Positions 16,822 through 26,775 of a stretch of DNA of 64,000 nucleotides are shown here, piece after piece. Source of the stretch: Gammaproteobacteria bacterium (GTDB taxonomy: Bacteria > Pseudomonadota > Gammaproteobacteria > Chromatiales > Chromatiaceae); the NCBI GenBank assembly GCA_009928645.1, contig SACH01000005.1, positions 1 to 64,000 of the forward strand. Direction: 5' to 3'. Both the position numbers and the translations under genes were made by a program. How positions within the stretch are numbered: the first letter of the stretch is position 1; the number at the start of each line of letters is the position of its first letter. The notes below the pieces were generated by a model. The model was not told the DNA's origin. It was given only the letters and a program-made list of their open reading frames with translations, and ran no database searches.

Positions 16822-17877
16822 CTAACCTGCCCCCAGGCGCTGGCCGCGATAGCTGCCGTCCATCACCCGCCGGCACCAGTCCTGGTTGTCCAGGTACCAC
16901 TGGAGGGTGCGGCGCAGGCCGGTCTCGAAGCGTTCCCGCGGGGCCCAGCCCAGCTCGGTCTTGAGCTTGGTGGCGTCGATGGCGTAGCGCAGGTCGTGGC
17001 CAGGGCGGTCGGTGACGAAGGTCTTGAGCTGGGCGTGGGGCCGGTGCGGGGCGTTCGGGACCAGTTCGTCGAGGAGGGCGCAGAGGGTGTCGACCACCTC
17101 CAGGTTGGTGCGCTCGCTGTCGCCGCCGACGTTGTAGACCTCGCCCGGCCGGCCGGCCTCCAGGACCCGCCAGATGGCGCGGCAATGGTCCTCGACGTAG
17201 AGCCAGTCACGGACGTTGGCGCCGGTGCCATAGATGGGCAGGGTCTCTCCCGCCAGGGCCTTGAGGGTCACCAGGGGTATCAGCTTCTCCGGGAACTGGT
17301 AGGGGCCGTAGTTGTTGGAGCAGTTGGTGGTCAGGACCGGCAGGCCATAGGTGTGGTGCCAGGCCCGCACCAGGTGGTCCGAGGCCGCCTTGGAGGCCGA
17401 ATAGGGCGAGTTGGGGGCATAGGGGGTGGTCTCGGTGAAGCGGCCCTCGGCTCCCAGGGAGCCGTAGACCTCATCGGTGGAGACGTGCAGGAAACGGAAG
17501 GCCGCCTGCCCCGCCCGGCCCAGGCCGGCCCAGTAGCGACGGGCGCAGTCGAGCAGATTGAAGGTGCCGACGACGTTGGTCTGGACGAAATCGGCGGGGC
17601 CGTCGATGGAGCGGTCGACGTGGGACTCGGCGGCGAAGTTGACCACCACGTCCACGGCGTAGTCGGCGAGCAGACGCTCCACCAGGGCCTGGTCGCCGAT
17701 GTCGCCCTGGACGAAGACATGGCGGGTGTTACCCGCCAGCGGCGCCAGGGTGTCCAGATTGCCGGCGTAGGTCAGCTTGTCCAGGTTCACCACCTGGACG
17801 CCCGTCTCCCGCAGCAGGAAGTGGATGAAGTTGCCACCGATGAAGCCGGCGCCACCCGTTACCAGAAGGGTTTTCAT
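16822..17877 (-). CDS. rfbB: dTDP-glucose 4,6-dehydratase
   Basis: This 351-aa extended SDR enzyme has the NAD-binding loop '[14 protein letters not shown]', '[12 protein letters not shown]', the substrate-binding '[11 protein letters not shown]' and the catalytic '[12 protein letters not shown]'. It catalyses the second step of dTDP-rhamnose synthesis and is the first gene of rfbBACD. ssb lies upstream on the same strand, with 76 bp between them; whether they share a promoter is unclear. Complete and ordinary. Confidence 0.96.
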   Translation of the reverse strand: MKTLLVTGGAGFIGGNFIHFLLRETGVQVVNLDKLTYAGNLDTLAPLAGNTRHVFVQGDIGDQALVERLLADYAVDVVVNFAAESHVDRSIDGPADFVQTNVVGTFNLLDCARRYWAGLGRAGQAAFRFLHVSTDEVYGSLGAEGRFTETTPYAPNSPYSASKAASDHLVRAWHHTYGLPVLTTNCSNNYGPYQFPEKLIPLVTLKALAGETLPIYGTGANVRDWLYVEDHCRAIWRVLEAGRPGEVYNVGGDSERTNLEVVDTLCALLDELVPNAPHRPHAQLKTFVTDRPGHDLRYAIDATKLKTELGWAPRERFETGLRRTLQWYLDNQDWCRRVMDGSYRGQRLGAG

Positions 17878-17953
17878 GAGGTCCTTGTCCTCAGGCAGCG
17901 ACCCGCCCCGGGAGTCAGGCCCAGGGTGGCCGATGCAGTTGGTGGAGAGGGTT

Positions 17954-18487
17954 TCAGAAGGGGATATCGTCGTCGAAGTCTACCGGTCCGGGGCCACCGG
18001 TCGCCGGTCCGCCACCGCCGGCGGGCTTGCCGAAATCGTCGTCGGGCCAGCCTCCGCCCCCGCCACCCTGCGGTCGCGATTGGCCACCGCCCTGGTTGTC
18101 GTAAGGCGCCGAGGTCGGTCCGCCCCCGCCCCCGCCCGGGCGGCCGTCGAGCATCATCATGCTGCCTTTCATGTCGACAACGATGTCCGTGGAGTAGCGG
18201 TCCTGGCCGTCGGGGCCCTGCCACTTGTTGGTGCGCAACTGGCCTTCGATGTAGACCTTGGAGCCCTTGCGGAGGTATTGCTGGGCGATCTCGCCGAGCT
18301 TGCCGAAGAGGGTGACCCGGTGCCACTCGGTGCGCTCTTGGGGCTCGCCGGTGTTCTTGTCCTTCCAGCTCTCGCTGGTGGCGATGCGGATCTTGGTGAT
18401 CGCCATGTTGCTGGGCGTGTAGCGGGTTTCCGGATCGGCGCCCAAGTTGCCGATCAGCATGACTTTGTTAAGGCTTCCCCTGGACAT
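17954..18487 (-). CDS. ssb: single-stranded DNA-binding protein
   Basis: This 177-aa protein has an OB fold at ~1-110 ('[35 protein letters not shown]'), a Gly/Pro-rich disordered linker ('[21 protein letters not shown]') and the acidic tip 'DFDDDIPF' that recruits repair proteins. The ATG at 18487 ('MSRGSLNKV') is the normal start; the track extension is leader. It sits one gene away from uvrA, a gene order common in gammaproteobacteria. Confidence 0.97.
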   Translation of the reverse strand: MSRGSLNKVMLIGNLGADPETRYTPSNMAITKIRIATSESWKDKNTGEPQERTEWHRVTLFGKLGEIAQQYLRKGSKVYIEGQLRTNKWQGPDGQDRYSTDIVVDMKGSMMMLDGRPGGGGGGPTSAPYDNQGGGQSRPQGGGGGGWPDDDFGKPAGGGGPATGGPGPVDFDDDIPF

Positions 18488-18588
18488 GAGTTTCTCCGGC
18501 CCTGATGAGGTGATGTGCGCCCCGGATGGGGGGGGCAATTAGGTGGCGAAGAGCAATGGTTCGGTTATTTGGCATATGTTGGCGTTCC

Positions 18589-18688
18589 GGGTCGGGTGAC
18601 TTCTGGCGGGGGACGCCGTAAATACATCCCTGTAGGCTTGACAACCGCATCCATGCGGTTGACACCCCCGCCAGAAGCCCCCCGACCC
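18589..18688. repeat. nested-hairpin intergenic element (structured repeat)
   Basis: Between the MFS gene and ssb is a strongly structured stretch. An outer stem GGGTCGG/CCGACCC and a second stem CTTCTGGCGGGGG (18600-18612) / CCCCCGCCAGAAG (18665-18677) enclose two small hairpins: TACA-TCCC-TGTA (18620-18631) and AACCGCAT-CC-ATGCGGTT (18643-18660). The core 'ACGCCGTAAATACATCCCTGTAGGCTTGAC' resembles intergenic palindromic repeats of gammaproteobacteria. It could be a mobile REP/MITE-type element or a transcript-level structure; there is no U-tract. Confidence 0.8.
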
Positions 18689-18716
18689 TCCCTGGTTGCC
18701 TGAGCTGGGCTTGGCG

Positions 18717-20093
18717 TCAGACCGCGGCGGTGAAGGCGTCCAATCTTGCCCAATCGACGCGACCCTTGTCCACTTTGAGGTAGGCGACGCCTTCTTCCGC
18801 TACGACCAGGCATTCCTCGACGCCGGGGATGGCGAGGAGAGCCGCAGGGAGGGCGGGGTCGGTGGCGCGGTCGCCGACGGGGATGGTGTGGGGCACGGCC
18901 TGGCGCGGCGGGCGCATGCCGTAGGCGACCAGGAACCAGATGGCTACGGCGAGGGCGGAGAAGACGGGTACGGCATGGGGGCCCCAGTGCTGGTGGATCC
19001 AGCCGCCGATCAGGCCGCCGAGGAAGGCGCCGGTGAACTGGGAGGTGGAGTAGACGCCCATGGCGGTGCCCTTGGCCCCGGCATGGGCGACCTTGGAGAC
19101 CATGGAGGGCAGGATGGCCTCCAGCAGGTTGAAGAGGGTGATTAGCACCAGCAGCCAGAAGGCGGTCACCAGGAGGTCGTGGCCGAGGAAGTTGAGGCCC
19201 AGGAGCCCCAGAGACAGGGCCACCAGGCTGCCGAGGAACACGGGTTTCATCCGGCCCTTGCTTTCCGCCTGGATGATGAGGGGGACCATGGCGAGGATCG
19301 CCAGCAGCAGGACGGGGAGATAGACCAGCCAGTGATCGACGGGGGCCAGGCCTCCCTCTCCCAGAAAGAGGGGGACGACCAGGAAAAGGGAGGTCATGGT
19401 CAGGTGCAGGGTGAAGATCCCCAGGTCCAGTCGCAGCAACTCGGGGTTGGACAGGACGCCGCGAAACTGGCTGGCGACGGGCTCGGCGTCCCGGTGGAGG
19501 CTGGAGTGGACGGGATTCGGCACCACGAAGAGGATGATGAAGATCCCCGCCAGGGCCAAGGCGGCGATGAACCAGAAGAGGCCCGGCAGGCCGCCCCAGT
19601 GGGCGACGATGGGCCCCAGGACCAGGGCGAGGGCGAAGGACAGGGCGATGCTGATGCCGATGCCGGCCATGGCCCGGGTGCGGACCGACTCGCGGGTGAG
19701 GTCGGCGGTGAGGGCCATGATGGCGGCGGCGATGGCGCCGCTGCCCTGGAGCAGGCGGCCGAGGATCACGCCATAAATGTCGGTAGCCAGGGCGGCCAGG
19801 ACGCTGCCGATGAGGAAGATCGCCAGCCCGCCCAGGATCACCGGCTTGCGGCCGATGCGGTCCGAGAGCATGCCGAAGGGGATCTGGAACAGGGCCTGGG
19901 TCAGGCCATAGATGCCGATGGCGATGCCGATGAGGAAGGGCGTGGCCCCGGGGACGTCCTGGGCCTGGATGGCGAAGACCGGCAGGATGAGAAAGAGCCC
20001 CAACATGCGCAGAGCGAAGATGCCGGCCAGGCCCGCCGAGGCGCGCCTTTCAACGGCGGTCATGGGGATGGGCGGGGGTCCGGAACGGCTCAT
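18717..20093 (-). CDS. MFS transporter, YajR-like, with C-terminal YAM-type domain
   Basis: This 458-aa, 12-helix major facilitator has the A-motif 'GMLSDRIGRKPVILGG' and a soluble C-terminal ferredoxin-like tail 'LLAIPGVEECLVVAEEGVAYLKVDKGRVDWARL', as in E. coli YajR (YAM domain). The start is either the ATG at 20093 or, closer to the first helix, the ATG at 20063; the track's 70 extra residues overlap the uvrA promoter. Substrate unknown; drug efflux is often assumed for the family. It is divergent from uvrA, with only 76 bp between the starts. Confidence 0.88.
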   Translation of the reverse strand: MSRSGPPPIPMTAVERRASAGLAGIFALRMLGLFLILPVFAIQAQDVPGATPFLIGIAIGIYGLTQALFQIPFGMLSDRIGRKPVILGGLAIFLIGSVLAALATDIYGVILGRLLQGSGAIAAAIMALTADLTRESVRTRAMAGIGISIALSFALALVLGPIVAHWGGLPGLFWFIAALALAGIFIILFVVPNPVHSSLHRDAEPVASQFRGVLSNPELLRLDLGIFTLHLTMTSLFLVVPLFLGEGGLAPVDHWLVYLPVLLLAILAMVPLIIQAESKGRMKPVFLGSLVALSLGLLGLNFLGHDLLVTAFWLLVLITLFNLLEAILPSMVSKVAHAGAKGTAMGVYSTSQFTGAFLGGLIGGWIHQHWGPHAVPVFSALAVAIWFLVAYGMRPPRQAVPHTIPVGDRATDPALPAALLAIPGVEECLVVAEEGVAYLKVDKGRVDWARLDAFTAAV

Positions 20094-20169
20094 CGTGGGG
20101 TACTTCGGCTTTGCCTCGGCTGGGAATGGCTGAGCATAATAGCAGTTTCGCCCTACCCGGTTCAGGCTC

Positions 20170-22995
20170 ATGGACAGCATCCGCCTCCGCGGCGCCCGCA
20201 CGCACAACCTCAAGAATATCGACCTGGACCTGCCCCGGGACCGGCTGATCGTGGTGACCGGCCTGTCGGGCTCCGGCAAGTCCTCCCTGGCCTTCGACAC
20301 CATCTACGCCGAAGGCCAGCGCCGCTACGTCGAGTCCCTGTCGGCCTATGCCCGCCAGTTTCTGTCGGTGATGGAAAAGCCCGACCTGGACCAGATCGAG
20401 GGCCTGTCGCCGGCCATCTCCATCGAGCAGAAGACCACCTCCCACAACCCCCGCTCCACCGTCGGCACCATCACCGAGATCTACGACTATCTGCGCCTAC
20501 TCTTCGCCCGGGTCGGCACCCCGCGCTGCCCGGAACATGGGGAGACCCTGGATGCCCAGTCCGTCAGCCAGATGGTGGACCAGGTCCTGGCCCTACCGCC
20601 GGGGGACAAGCTGATGCTGCTGTCGCCGGTGATCTCGGAGCGTAAGGGGGAATATCAGCGCCTGTTCACCGAGCTCAACGCCCAGGGCTTCGTCCGCGCG
20701 CGGGTGGACGGGGATCTGTTCGAGCTGGACGAGCCCCCGGAACTGGACCTGAAGCGCAAGCACAGCATCGAGGTGGTGGTGGACCGTTTCCGCGTCCGCG
20801 AGGACCTGCGCACCCGCCTGGCGGAGTCCTTCGAGACCGCCCTCAAGCTGTCCAACGGCATCGCCCGGGTGGCCTGGCTGGACGAGCCCGACCGGCCGGA
20901 GCTGATCTTCTCCGCCCGTTATGCCTGCCCGGTGTGCGGCTACAGCCTGCCGGAGCTGGAGCCGCGGCTCTTTTCCTTCAATAACCCCGCTGGGGCCTGC
21001 CCGAGCTGCGACGGCCTGGGGGTGGAGCAGTTCTTCGACCCCGCCAAGGTGGTGGTCCACCCGGAGCTGAGCCTGGCCGGCGGGGCGGTGCGCGGCTGGG
21101 ACCGGCGCAACGCCTACTATTTCCAGATGATGCGCGCCCTGGGGGAGCACTATGGCTTCGATGTCGAGACCCCTTGGGCGGAGCTGCCGGAGCGGGTCCG
21201 GCAGGTCATCCTTTACGGCAGCGGCAGCGAGCGCATCAAGCTCAAGCTGCCCCATGAGAGCGGCGCCGGGCGCCTGCGGCCCTTCGAGGGCGTGCTGCGC
21301 AATCTGGACCGCCGCTACCGGGAGACGGACTCCGTCACCCTGCGCGAGGAGCTGGCCAAGTATCTGTCCCATCAGGACTGCCCGACCTGCGCCGGCACCC
21401 GCCTCAACCCGGCGGCGCGCCATGTCTATGTCGCCGAACGCACCCTGCCCCAGATCACCCGCCTGCCGGTGGGCGAGGCCCTGGCCTTCTTCACCGCCTT
21501 GGACCTTCCCGGCCAGAAGGGCGAGATCGGCGCCCGCATCAACAAGGAGATCGCCCAGCGGCTGCGCTTTCTGGTGGACGTGGGCCTCGACTACCTGACC
21601 CTGGAGCGTAGCGCCGAGACCCTGTCCGGGGGCGAGGCCCAGCGCATCCGCCTGGCCAGCCAGATCGGCGCTGGCCTGGTGGGGGTCATGTACATCCTCG
21701 ACGAGCCCTCCATCGGCCTGCACCAGCGGGACAATGCCCGGTTGCTCGGTACCCTGACCCACCTGCGCGACCTGGGCAACACCGTCATCGTCGTCGAACA
21801 TGACGAGGAGGCCATCCGCGCCGCGGACCTGGTGGTGGACCTGGGGCCCGGCGCCGGCGAGCACGGCGGCGAGGTCGTGGCCCTGGGGCGGGCCGAGGAG
21901 ATCGCCCACTGCCCCCAGTCCCTCACCGGCCGCTACCTCAGCGGGGAGCTGCGCATCGCCATCCCGGAGCGGCGCACCCCCAGCGACCCGGCGCGCCAGT
22001 TGCGCCTGCTGGGGGCCCGCGGCAATAACCTGCGCGGGGTCGATGTCAGCCTGCCGGTGGGCACCCTGTGCTGCGTCACCGGCGTCTCCGGCTCTGGGAA
22101 GTCGACCCTGATCAACGACACCCTCTACCCCCTCGCCGCCCGTCAGCTCAACGGCTCCAACCTCCAGCCGGCACCCTTCCAGGCGGTGGAAGGTCTGGAG
22201 TACTTCGACAAGGTGGTGGACATCGACCAGAGCCCCATCGGTCGCACCCCGCGCTCCAACCCCGCCACCTACACTGGGCTTTTCACCCCTGTGCGGGAGC
22301 TCTTCGCCACCGTCCCCGAGGCCCGCACCCGGGGCTATACGGTGGGGCGCTTCAGCTTCAACGTCGCCGGCGGCCGCTGCGAGGCCTGCAAGGGCGACGG
22401 TCTCATCCGGGTGGAGATGCACTTTCTGCCGGACATCTATGTCCAGTGCGACCTCTGCCACGGCCGGCGCTACAACCGCGAGACCCTGGACATCCGCTAC
22501 AAGGGAAAAACCATCGACGAGGTCCTCAACCTGACGGTGGAGCAGGCCCTGGAGTTCTTCGCCCCGGTCCCGCCCCTGGCGCGCAAGCTCCAGACCCTGA
22601 TGGACGTGGGCCTGTCCTACGTCCGCCTGGGCCAGAGCGCCACCACCCTGTCCGGCGGCGAGGCCCAGCGGGTCAAGCTCAGCCGCGAGCTGTCCAAGCG
22701 CGACACCGGCCGCACCCTCTATATCCTCGACGAGCCCACCACCGGCCTGCACTTTCACGACGTCAAGCAATTGCTCGACGTGCTGCACCGGCTGCGCGAC
22801 CACGGCAACACCGTGGTCGTCATCGAGCACAACCTGGACGTGATCAAGACCGCGGACTGGATCATCGACCTGGGCCCCGAGGGCGGCGACCGCGGCGGCA
22901 CCCTCCTCGCCAGCGGCACCCCGGAGCAGGTGGCCGCCGACCCGGCCTCCCACACCGGCCGCTATCTCAAGGCCCTGCTGGAGCGGGGCTGGTAA
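20170..22995 (+). CDS. uvrA: excinuclease ABC subunit A
   Basis: This 941-aa damage-recognition ATPase of nucleotide excision repair is complete. Two ABC modules show Walker A '[14 protein letters not shown]' and '[14 protein letters not shown]' and two 'TLSGGEAQR' signatures. Zinc modules are '[11 protein letters not shown]...CPSCDGLG' and 'CEACKGDG...CDLCHGRR'. The start '[19 protein letters not shown]' is typical. It is transcribed divergently from the MFS gene and converges on the porin gene only 13 bp downstream, with no room for a separate terminator. Confidence 0.98.
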   Translation: MDSIRLRGARTHNLKNIDLDLPRDRLIVVTGLSGSGKSSLAFDTIYAEGQRRYVESLSAYARQFLSVMEKPDLDQIEGLSPAISIEQKTTSHNPRSTVGTITEIYDYLRLLFARVGTPRCPEHGETLDAQSVSQMVDQVLALPPGDKLMLLSPVISERKGEYQRLFTELNAQGFVRARVDGDLFELDEPPELDLKRKHSIEVVVDRFRVREDLRTRLAESFETALKLSNGIARVAWLDEPDRPELIFSARYACPVCGYSLPELEPRLFSFNNPAGACPSCDGLGVEQFFDPAKVVVHPELSLAGGAVRGWDRRNAYYFQMMRALGEHYGFDVETPWAELPERVRQVILYGSGSERIKLKLPHESGAGRLRPFEGVLRNLDRRYRETDSVTLREELAKYLSHQDCPTCAGTRLNPAARHVYVAERTLPQITRLPVGEALAFFTALDLPGQKGEIGARINKEIAQRLRFLVDVGLDYLTLERSAETLSGGEAQRIRLASQIGAGLVGVMYILDEPSIGLHQRDNARLLGTLTHLRDLGNTVIVVEHDEEAIRAADLVVDLGPGAGEHGGEVVALGRAEEIAHCPQSLTGRYLSGELRIAIPERRTPSDPARQLRLLGARGNNLRGVDVSLPVGTLCCVTGVSGSGKSTLINDTLYPLAARQLNGSNLQPAPFQAVEGLEYFDKVVDIDQSPIGRTPRSNPATYTGLFTPVRELFATVPEARTRGYTVGRFSFNVAGGRCEACKGDGLIRVEMHFLPDIYVQCDLCHGRRYNRETLDIRYKGKTIDEVLNLTVEQALEFFAPVPPLARKLQTLMDVGLSYVRLGQSATTLSGGEAQRVKLSRELSKRDTGRTLYILDEPTTGLHFHDVKQLLDVLHRLRDHGNTVVVIEHNLDVIKTADWIIDLGPEGGDRGGTLLASGTPEQVAADPASHTGRYLKALLERGW

Positions 22996-23008
22996 CTATT
23001 AAGCGAGA

Positions 23009-23752
23009 TCAGAACTCCTTGAGCCAGCCGAGCCAGAACATGGGGTCGTTGTCGAAGCCCATGTCGGAGTCCGGGTCGCCGTTGTTCTGGGCGTAATTGA
23101 TGCTGACGGTGCCGAACTCGCCCAGTTCTTTGCCCAGGCTGGCGCCATAGTCCCAATAGTCCGCATTGGGCAGGTCGTCGATCCGGCCGTTCTTGAAGTC
23201 GGTATAGCCGAGGTGTAGCCCCAGGATCAGGTCATAGGGCAGCTCGGCATACTCGAAGTCACCCTGAAAATACCAGTCGCCCTGGTCGTAGAGGCCGTCC
23301 TCGTTCTGCCCGTAGAAGGTGTAGGCGAGGCCCAGGGTGAACCACTTGTAGGTCAGGTTGCCGGCCGCCTCGGCGAAGTCGCTGTCGTCACCGTCGGGAT
23401 AGGCGTAGTACATGACATTGAGGTCATACTCCAGGTCCTCCAGGAGCGAGCCGCCATACCCGAGATAGAGGTCCAGTTCAAAACTCGGGCTGTCCTCACC
23501 GAAATCGACATTGGAGGCCCAGGTGCCGGCATAGATTCCGCTGGCATGGCTGTAATCCAGGCCGCCCTGGAGTGCCGGGCCATTGTCCGTCTGGGTGAGA
23601 CCGCGCCAGACGTAGTTACCCACCGCGCCGACGTTGGCGCTGAAGCTATGAGGGGATTCGGGCGGCGGGGTGCCCTCGTCGTTGGCCCGGCCCGCCAGGG
23701 GAAACAGGAGCAGGGCGGCCAGGCCGGCGGCAAGGAAAGATTGTTCAGTCAT
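23009..23752 (-). CDS. TorF-family putative porin
   Basis: This 247-aa protein has a signal peptide 'MTEQSFLAAGLAALLLFPLAGRAND', followed by the conserved 'FSANVGAVGNYVWRGLTQTDNGPALQGGLDYSHASGIYAGTWASNVDF' that marks the TorF/TIGR02001 outer-membrane beta-barrel family. Alternating Gly/aromatic strands and a final aromatic residue ('WLGWLKEF') fit barrel assembly. Its substrate is unknown. The ATG at 23752 is chosen because the signal peptide begins there. It converges with uvrA. Confidence 0.9.
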   Translation of the reverse strand: MTEQSFLAAGLAALLLFPLAGRANDEGTPPPESPHSFSANVGAVGNYVWRGLTQTDNGPALQGGLDYSHASGIYAGTWASNVDFGEDSPSFELDLYLGYGGSLLEDLEYDLNVMYYAYPDGDDSDFAEAAGNLTYKWFTLGLAYTFYGQNEDGLYDQGDWYFQGDFEYAELPYDLILGLHLGYTDFKNGRIDDLPNADYWDYGASLGKELGEFGTVSINYAQNNGDPDSDMGFDNDPMFWLGWLKEF

Positions 23753-23805
23753 TGTGTTACCTATGGTTCCTATCCAAATGTCAGCTAGCGGGAAAGTAAC
23801 CGGGG

Positions 23806-23845
23806 GCGCCACGCTCATTGGGCGCCACGCTCATTGAGCGCCACG
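23806..23845. repeat. 16-bp tandem repeat, about 2.5 copies
   Basis: GCGCCACGCTCATTG followed by one variable base is repeated at 23806 and 23822, and a third partial copy (GCGCCACG) starts at 23838 inside the stop region of the upstream gene. It is the duplicated 3' end of that gene. Confidence 0.85.
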
Positions 23846-24313
23846 ATCGACGACATGGGCGGCGGGGATCAGGGTCTTGAGGGCCGTCGCCAGACCTTCC
23901 AGGTCGCCATAGCCCTCCAGCCGGATGCCGCGGTTGTCCCTGCGCTTGACCTGAAGGAGGTAGGGGCGACCGCGGCGGCGGTAGACGTTGAGGGCCGCCA
24001 CCTCGTTCAGATCCAGCTCGGTGAGGGTGCCGGCGGACTGGAAGCGGACCCGGTCCGGCAGGACCTCCAGCCAATGGTCCCGCGCCAGCCGCAGGTAGCG
24101 GCGGTGACGGACGTAGTTGATGAGATTGGCGAAGGCGGTGAAGAGCACCACCGAGACCAGCAGGGCGTGGTTGAAACTTTCCGGAAAGCGGAGGTTGCCC
24201 CAGTAGATCGCCAGGACCAGCCCCAGGCTCAGGAAGAAGCCATAGGCGATATTACGGCTCCGTTCCCGCAGGCTTTCCGGGCTGATGGTGAAGCGGCGAT
24301 GGGCATCGGTCAT
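23831..24313 (-). CDS. small membrane protein with PH-like C-terminal half, 160 aa
   Basis: The protein begins 'MTDAHRRFTISPESLRERSRNIAYGFFLSLGLVLAIYWGN' and has two hydrophobic helices (~24-40 and ~48-65), then a soluble part 'VLPDRVRFQSAGTLTELDLNEVAALNVYRRRGRPYLLQVKRRDNRGIRLEGY' that resembles bacterial PH-like sensing or regulatory domains. No enzymatic motif is visible. It is upstream of the TorF porin on the same strand. The family could not be named. Confidence 0.7.
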   Translation of the reverse strand: MTDAHRRFTISPESLRERSRNIAYGFFLSLGLVLAIYWGNLRFPESFNHALLVSVVLFTAFANLINYVRHRRYLRLARDHWLEVLPDRVRFQSAGTLTELDLNEVAALNVYRRRGRPYLLQVKRRDNRGIRLEGYGDLEGLATALKTLIPAAHVVDRGAQ

Positions 24314-24702
24314 GGCAGTCGCTCCGCGCGAGGGCAGATCTGGAGGCTGATCAGGCGGGGAAGCCTAACGAGCCAGCCCCTCGGGAGCAAGCCTGGACCA
24401 CCCCGCCCGCCCCAAGGTGCCGCTCAATCCGGCCTCCTGCACCGCCGTCGCGACTGAGTTCGCCCATCTTGTCCGCCGTTGTTCCTTAGCGTGAAAGTCA
24501 CGGCAAAGACTTTCATTTTCAGGGGTGTGGCGAGCCGCCTCATGAGAGTTAGCGTATAAGTTACAATATAATCTTTAATTTATAACTTACAATATAATCT
24601 TTAATTTTCATGTAGATAGAGCGCCTCTTCATGCCAGTTTAGCATGGCAGACAGCCCCAGGGTCTTCCTGCACCAGAGGATGCGGCGGCCCCCTCATGAC
24701 AG
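24314..24702. other. intergenic region with an AT-rich island
   Basis: This 389-bp gap lies between two minus-strand genes. The right part has no gene. The centre (24530-24610) is strikingly AT-rich against the GC-rich background and includes a 26-bp tandem repeat listed separately; it could hold the promoter or a regulator site for the 23831 gene. A weak hairpin (TGCCA...TGGCA, near 24634-24651) follows the cotransporter gene without a T-tract. Confidence 0.6.
24555..24606. repeat. 26-bp AT-rich tandem direct repeat
   Basis: TATAAGTTACAATATAATCTTTAATT (24555-24580) is followed at once by TATAACTTACAATATAATCTTTAATT (24581-24606), one mismatch apart. It lies ~250 bp upstream of the 23831 gene and ~100 bp downstream of the Na/Pi cotransporter gene. 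Confidence 0.95.
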
Positions 24703-26547
24703 TCAGTCCACCTCCTGTCCCACCGGCTGGCCACCGACGGACTTGGCCATGCGCTTGGCGAAGTAGTAGATGCGCTTGAGCTTTTCCATGATGTCCATTT
24801 CGATGGTGTAAGCCGGGATGCGCTTGGGTTCCGCGGCCACCAGACGGCGGGCCTGGTGGAGGGCGGCGGAGTCGGCGATGCGGTTGATCTCCTGCTTCAT
24901 GTCCATGACGGTCTGTGCCGCCAGGACGTTCTTTTGCGCGACTGCCTGCACCGCGCCCCCCACGGACTTGGTCACCGCCCGGTGGAACCCGTTGAGCACC
25001 TCCCGGGTCGGCTGACTGATGGACAGCCCCTGGTCGATGCGTTCGTTGCCCAGGACTACCAGGTTAGTCTCGATGACATCGCCAATATTCTCCAGGTCGT
25101 TGACCGCGCTCATCAGGCGGATGAGGTCGGCGGTCTGGGCCTCGGTGAGGGTCAGGCGGCTGATCTTGCCCAGGTAGTCGATGATCTGGGCGTGGAGGCT
25201 GTCCACGGCATCGTCCATGGCCTTGACCTCCGCCAGGCTGTCGCGGTTGCCGGCGATGATGGCGGGCAGGATGCGCGCTAGCATCTCCTGGACCCGGTCA
25301 CCCATGCGCAGCGCCTCCATCCGCACCCGGTCCAGGGCCAGGGCCGGGGTAGCCAGCAGCTCCTCATCCAGGTAGCGGGCCCGCCCCACCCGTTCTTCCT
25401 CCTCTGGGCGCTCCGGCACCAGCCAGATCACCAGCCGCGCGAACTGCCGCGTGAAGCCGATGAAGAGCAGGGTGTTGGCGATGTTGAACAGGCTGTGGGC
25501 GTTGGCGATCTGACGCGGGGCCTCGGCGGCCAGGCGCTCGACCCCGGTCAGTTCGGGATGGGCGGGCGAGAGCCAGGCCACGCATTGGGCCAGGGGCCCG
25601 ATCAGCTCGAACCAGATCAGCACCCCAGCCACGTTGAAGATGAGATGCACCAGGGCGGCGCGCACCGCCTCCCGGGGCTTGCCGATGCAGGCCAAGAGGG
25701 CGGTGACGCAGGTGCCGATATTGGCCCCCAGGGCCAGGGCGATGCCCGCCGGCAGATTGATCAGCCCCTGGCCAGCCAGGACGATAACGATCCCGGTGGT
25801 GGCGGCGGAGGACTGGATGAGGGCGGTAAAGACTAGTCCCACCAGGATGCCGATGGCCGGCTGCTCCAGACCGCGCATCAGATCGAGGAAGGGGGGATAG
25901 CCGCGCAAGGGGGCCATGGCCTCGCTCATGACGCTCATGCCGAAGAAGATGAGCCCGATACCCAGGGTGGCGGCGCCGTAATGGTGCCAGGGCTCCTTCC
26001 GGGTGAGGAACATCGGCAGGAAACCAACCGCAATCAGCAACAGGGCCAGTTCATTGACCTGAAAGGCGATGATCTGCGCGGTGAGGGTGGAGCCGATATT
26101 GGCGCCCATGATGACCCCGATAGACTGGGTCAGGGTCATGAAGCCGGCGGTGATGAAGCCCACCACCAGGACCGTGGTCACCGAGGAGGACTGGATCACC
26201 GCCGTGACCAGGGCGCCGGTCACCACCCCCAGCCAGCGGTTGGCGGTCAGGCGGGCGAGGATGTCCTTCATGCGCTCGCCAGCGACGGCCTTGAGGGCGT
26301 CCGACATCTGGTCCATGCCGAACAGGAAGAGGGCCAGTCCCCCGAGCAGGCCCAGGATCATGGCCTCCCAATCGATGGTCGCGACCGGTGGTGTCGTGAC
26401 CGTTGCCGGTTCGGCCCATGCCAGCCCCGTGGCGATACTCAGGAGAGTGGCCAGCAACCACCGAGCTAGCGGCCTTACCCTGGCCGACCCATGCCAGCAC
26501 GGCGTCGCGGGGAAGAAAGGGGACCCCGAGGGAAAGGGCTTGATCAT
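24703..26547 (-). CDS. Na/Pi cotransporter family protein (NptA/YjbB-like) with PhoU-like tail
   Basis: This ~614-aa membrane protein has the inverted-repeat Na/Pi signature twice: 'VTAVIQSSSVTTVLVVGF' (first half) and 'FTALIQSSAATTGIVIVL' (second half), each next to 'GANIGST/GANIGTC'. After ~10 membrane helices a soluble helical tail from about residue 400 ('LARILPAIIAGNRDSLAEVKAMDDAVDSLHAQI') matches PhoU-like domains. The track start is TTG; the ATG at 26547 ('MIKPFPSG') is preferred. It should import phosphate with sodium. It is divergent from a second cotransporter of the same family at 26776. Confidence 0.9.
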   Translation of the reverse strand: MIKPFPSGSPFFPATPCWHGSARVRPLARWLLATLLSIATGLAWAEPATVTTPPVATIDWEAMILGLLGGLALFLFGMDQMSDALKAVAGERMKDILARLTANRWLGVVTGALVTAVIQSSSVTTVLVVGFITAGFMTLTQSIGVIMGANIGSTLTAQIIAFQVNELALLLIAVGFLPMFLTRKEPWHHYGAATLGIGLIFFGMSVMSEAMAPLRGYPPFLDLMRGLEQPAIGILVGLVFTALIQSSAATTGIVIVLAGQGLINLPAGIALALGANIGTCVTALLACIGKPREAVRAALVHLIFNVAGVLIWFELIGPLAQCVAWLSPAHPELTGVERLAAEAPRQIANAHSLFNIANTLLFIGFTRQFARLVIWLVPERPEEEERVGRARYLDEELLATPALALDRVRMEALRMGDRVQEMLARILPAIIAGNRDSLAEVKAMDDAVDSLHAQIIDYLGKISRLTLTEAQTADLIRLMSAVNDLENIGDVIETNLVVLGNERIDQGLSISQPTREVLNGFHRAVTKSVGGAVQAVAQKNVLAAQTVMDMKQEINRIADSAALHQARRLVAAEPKRIPAYTIEMDIMEKLKRIYYFAKRMAKSVGGQPVGQEVD

Positions 26548-26565
26548 GTTGGGAAATAGCAACGT

Positions 26566-26594
26566 TTGACGATTTTATTGCGTTTAAATGACGC
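26566..26594 (-). promoter_or_regulatory. Pho-box-like triple repeat (weak candidate)
   Basis: Read on the minus strand: GCGTCAT-TTAA-ACGCAAT-AAAA-TCGTCAA, three 7-bp units with AT-rich 4-bp spacers. This is the spacing of a PhoB box (CTGTCAT with 4-bp spacers) but matches the consensus only in part (5, 3 and 4 of 7 positions). It ends 19 bp before the ATG of the Na/Pi cotransporter, which leaves little room for a leader. Confidence 0.3.
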
Positions 26595-26775
26595 TTTTGT
26601 TACAAACTGTTCCTGGAAGACAAACGGCTGGTCATCCCTCCCCGCTTTGCTGGCCAGACGTCGGCGACCTTCCATCCCCCCCGTCGGAGTGCGCGCGTCG
26701 TCCCCTGGGTTCTGACAGCCCAGGGGCCGGCGTAAGCTCCATACCTCTTTCCCCGTCCCCGGAGCACCGCCGATC

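Noticed and set aside
16705-18315. 536-aa ORF on the plus strand across rfbB and ssb
   Set aside because: It spans two real genes on the other strand and has no recognisable domain.
20593-22953. 786-aa ORF on the minus strand across uvrA
   Set aside because: It is the exact antisense of uvrA, which has complete motifs. Long antisense ORFs are expected in GC-rich coding sequence, and the translation is Gly/Val/Gln/His-rich without domain features.
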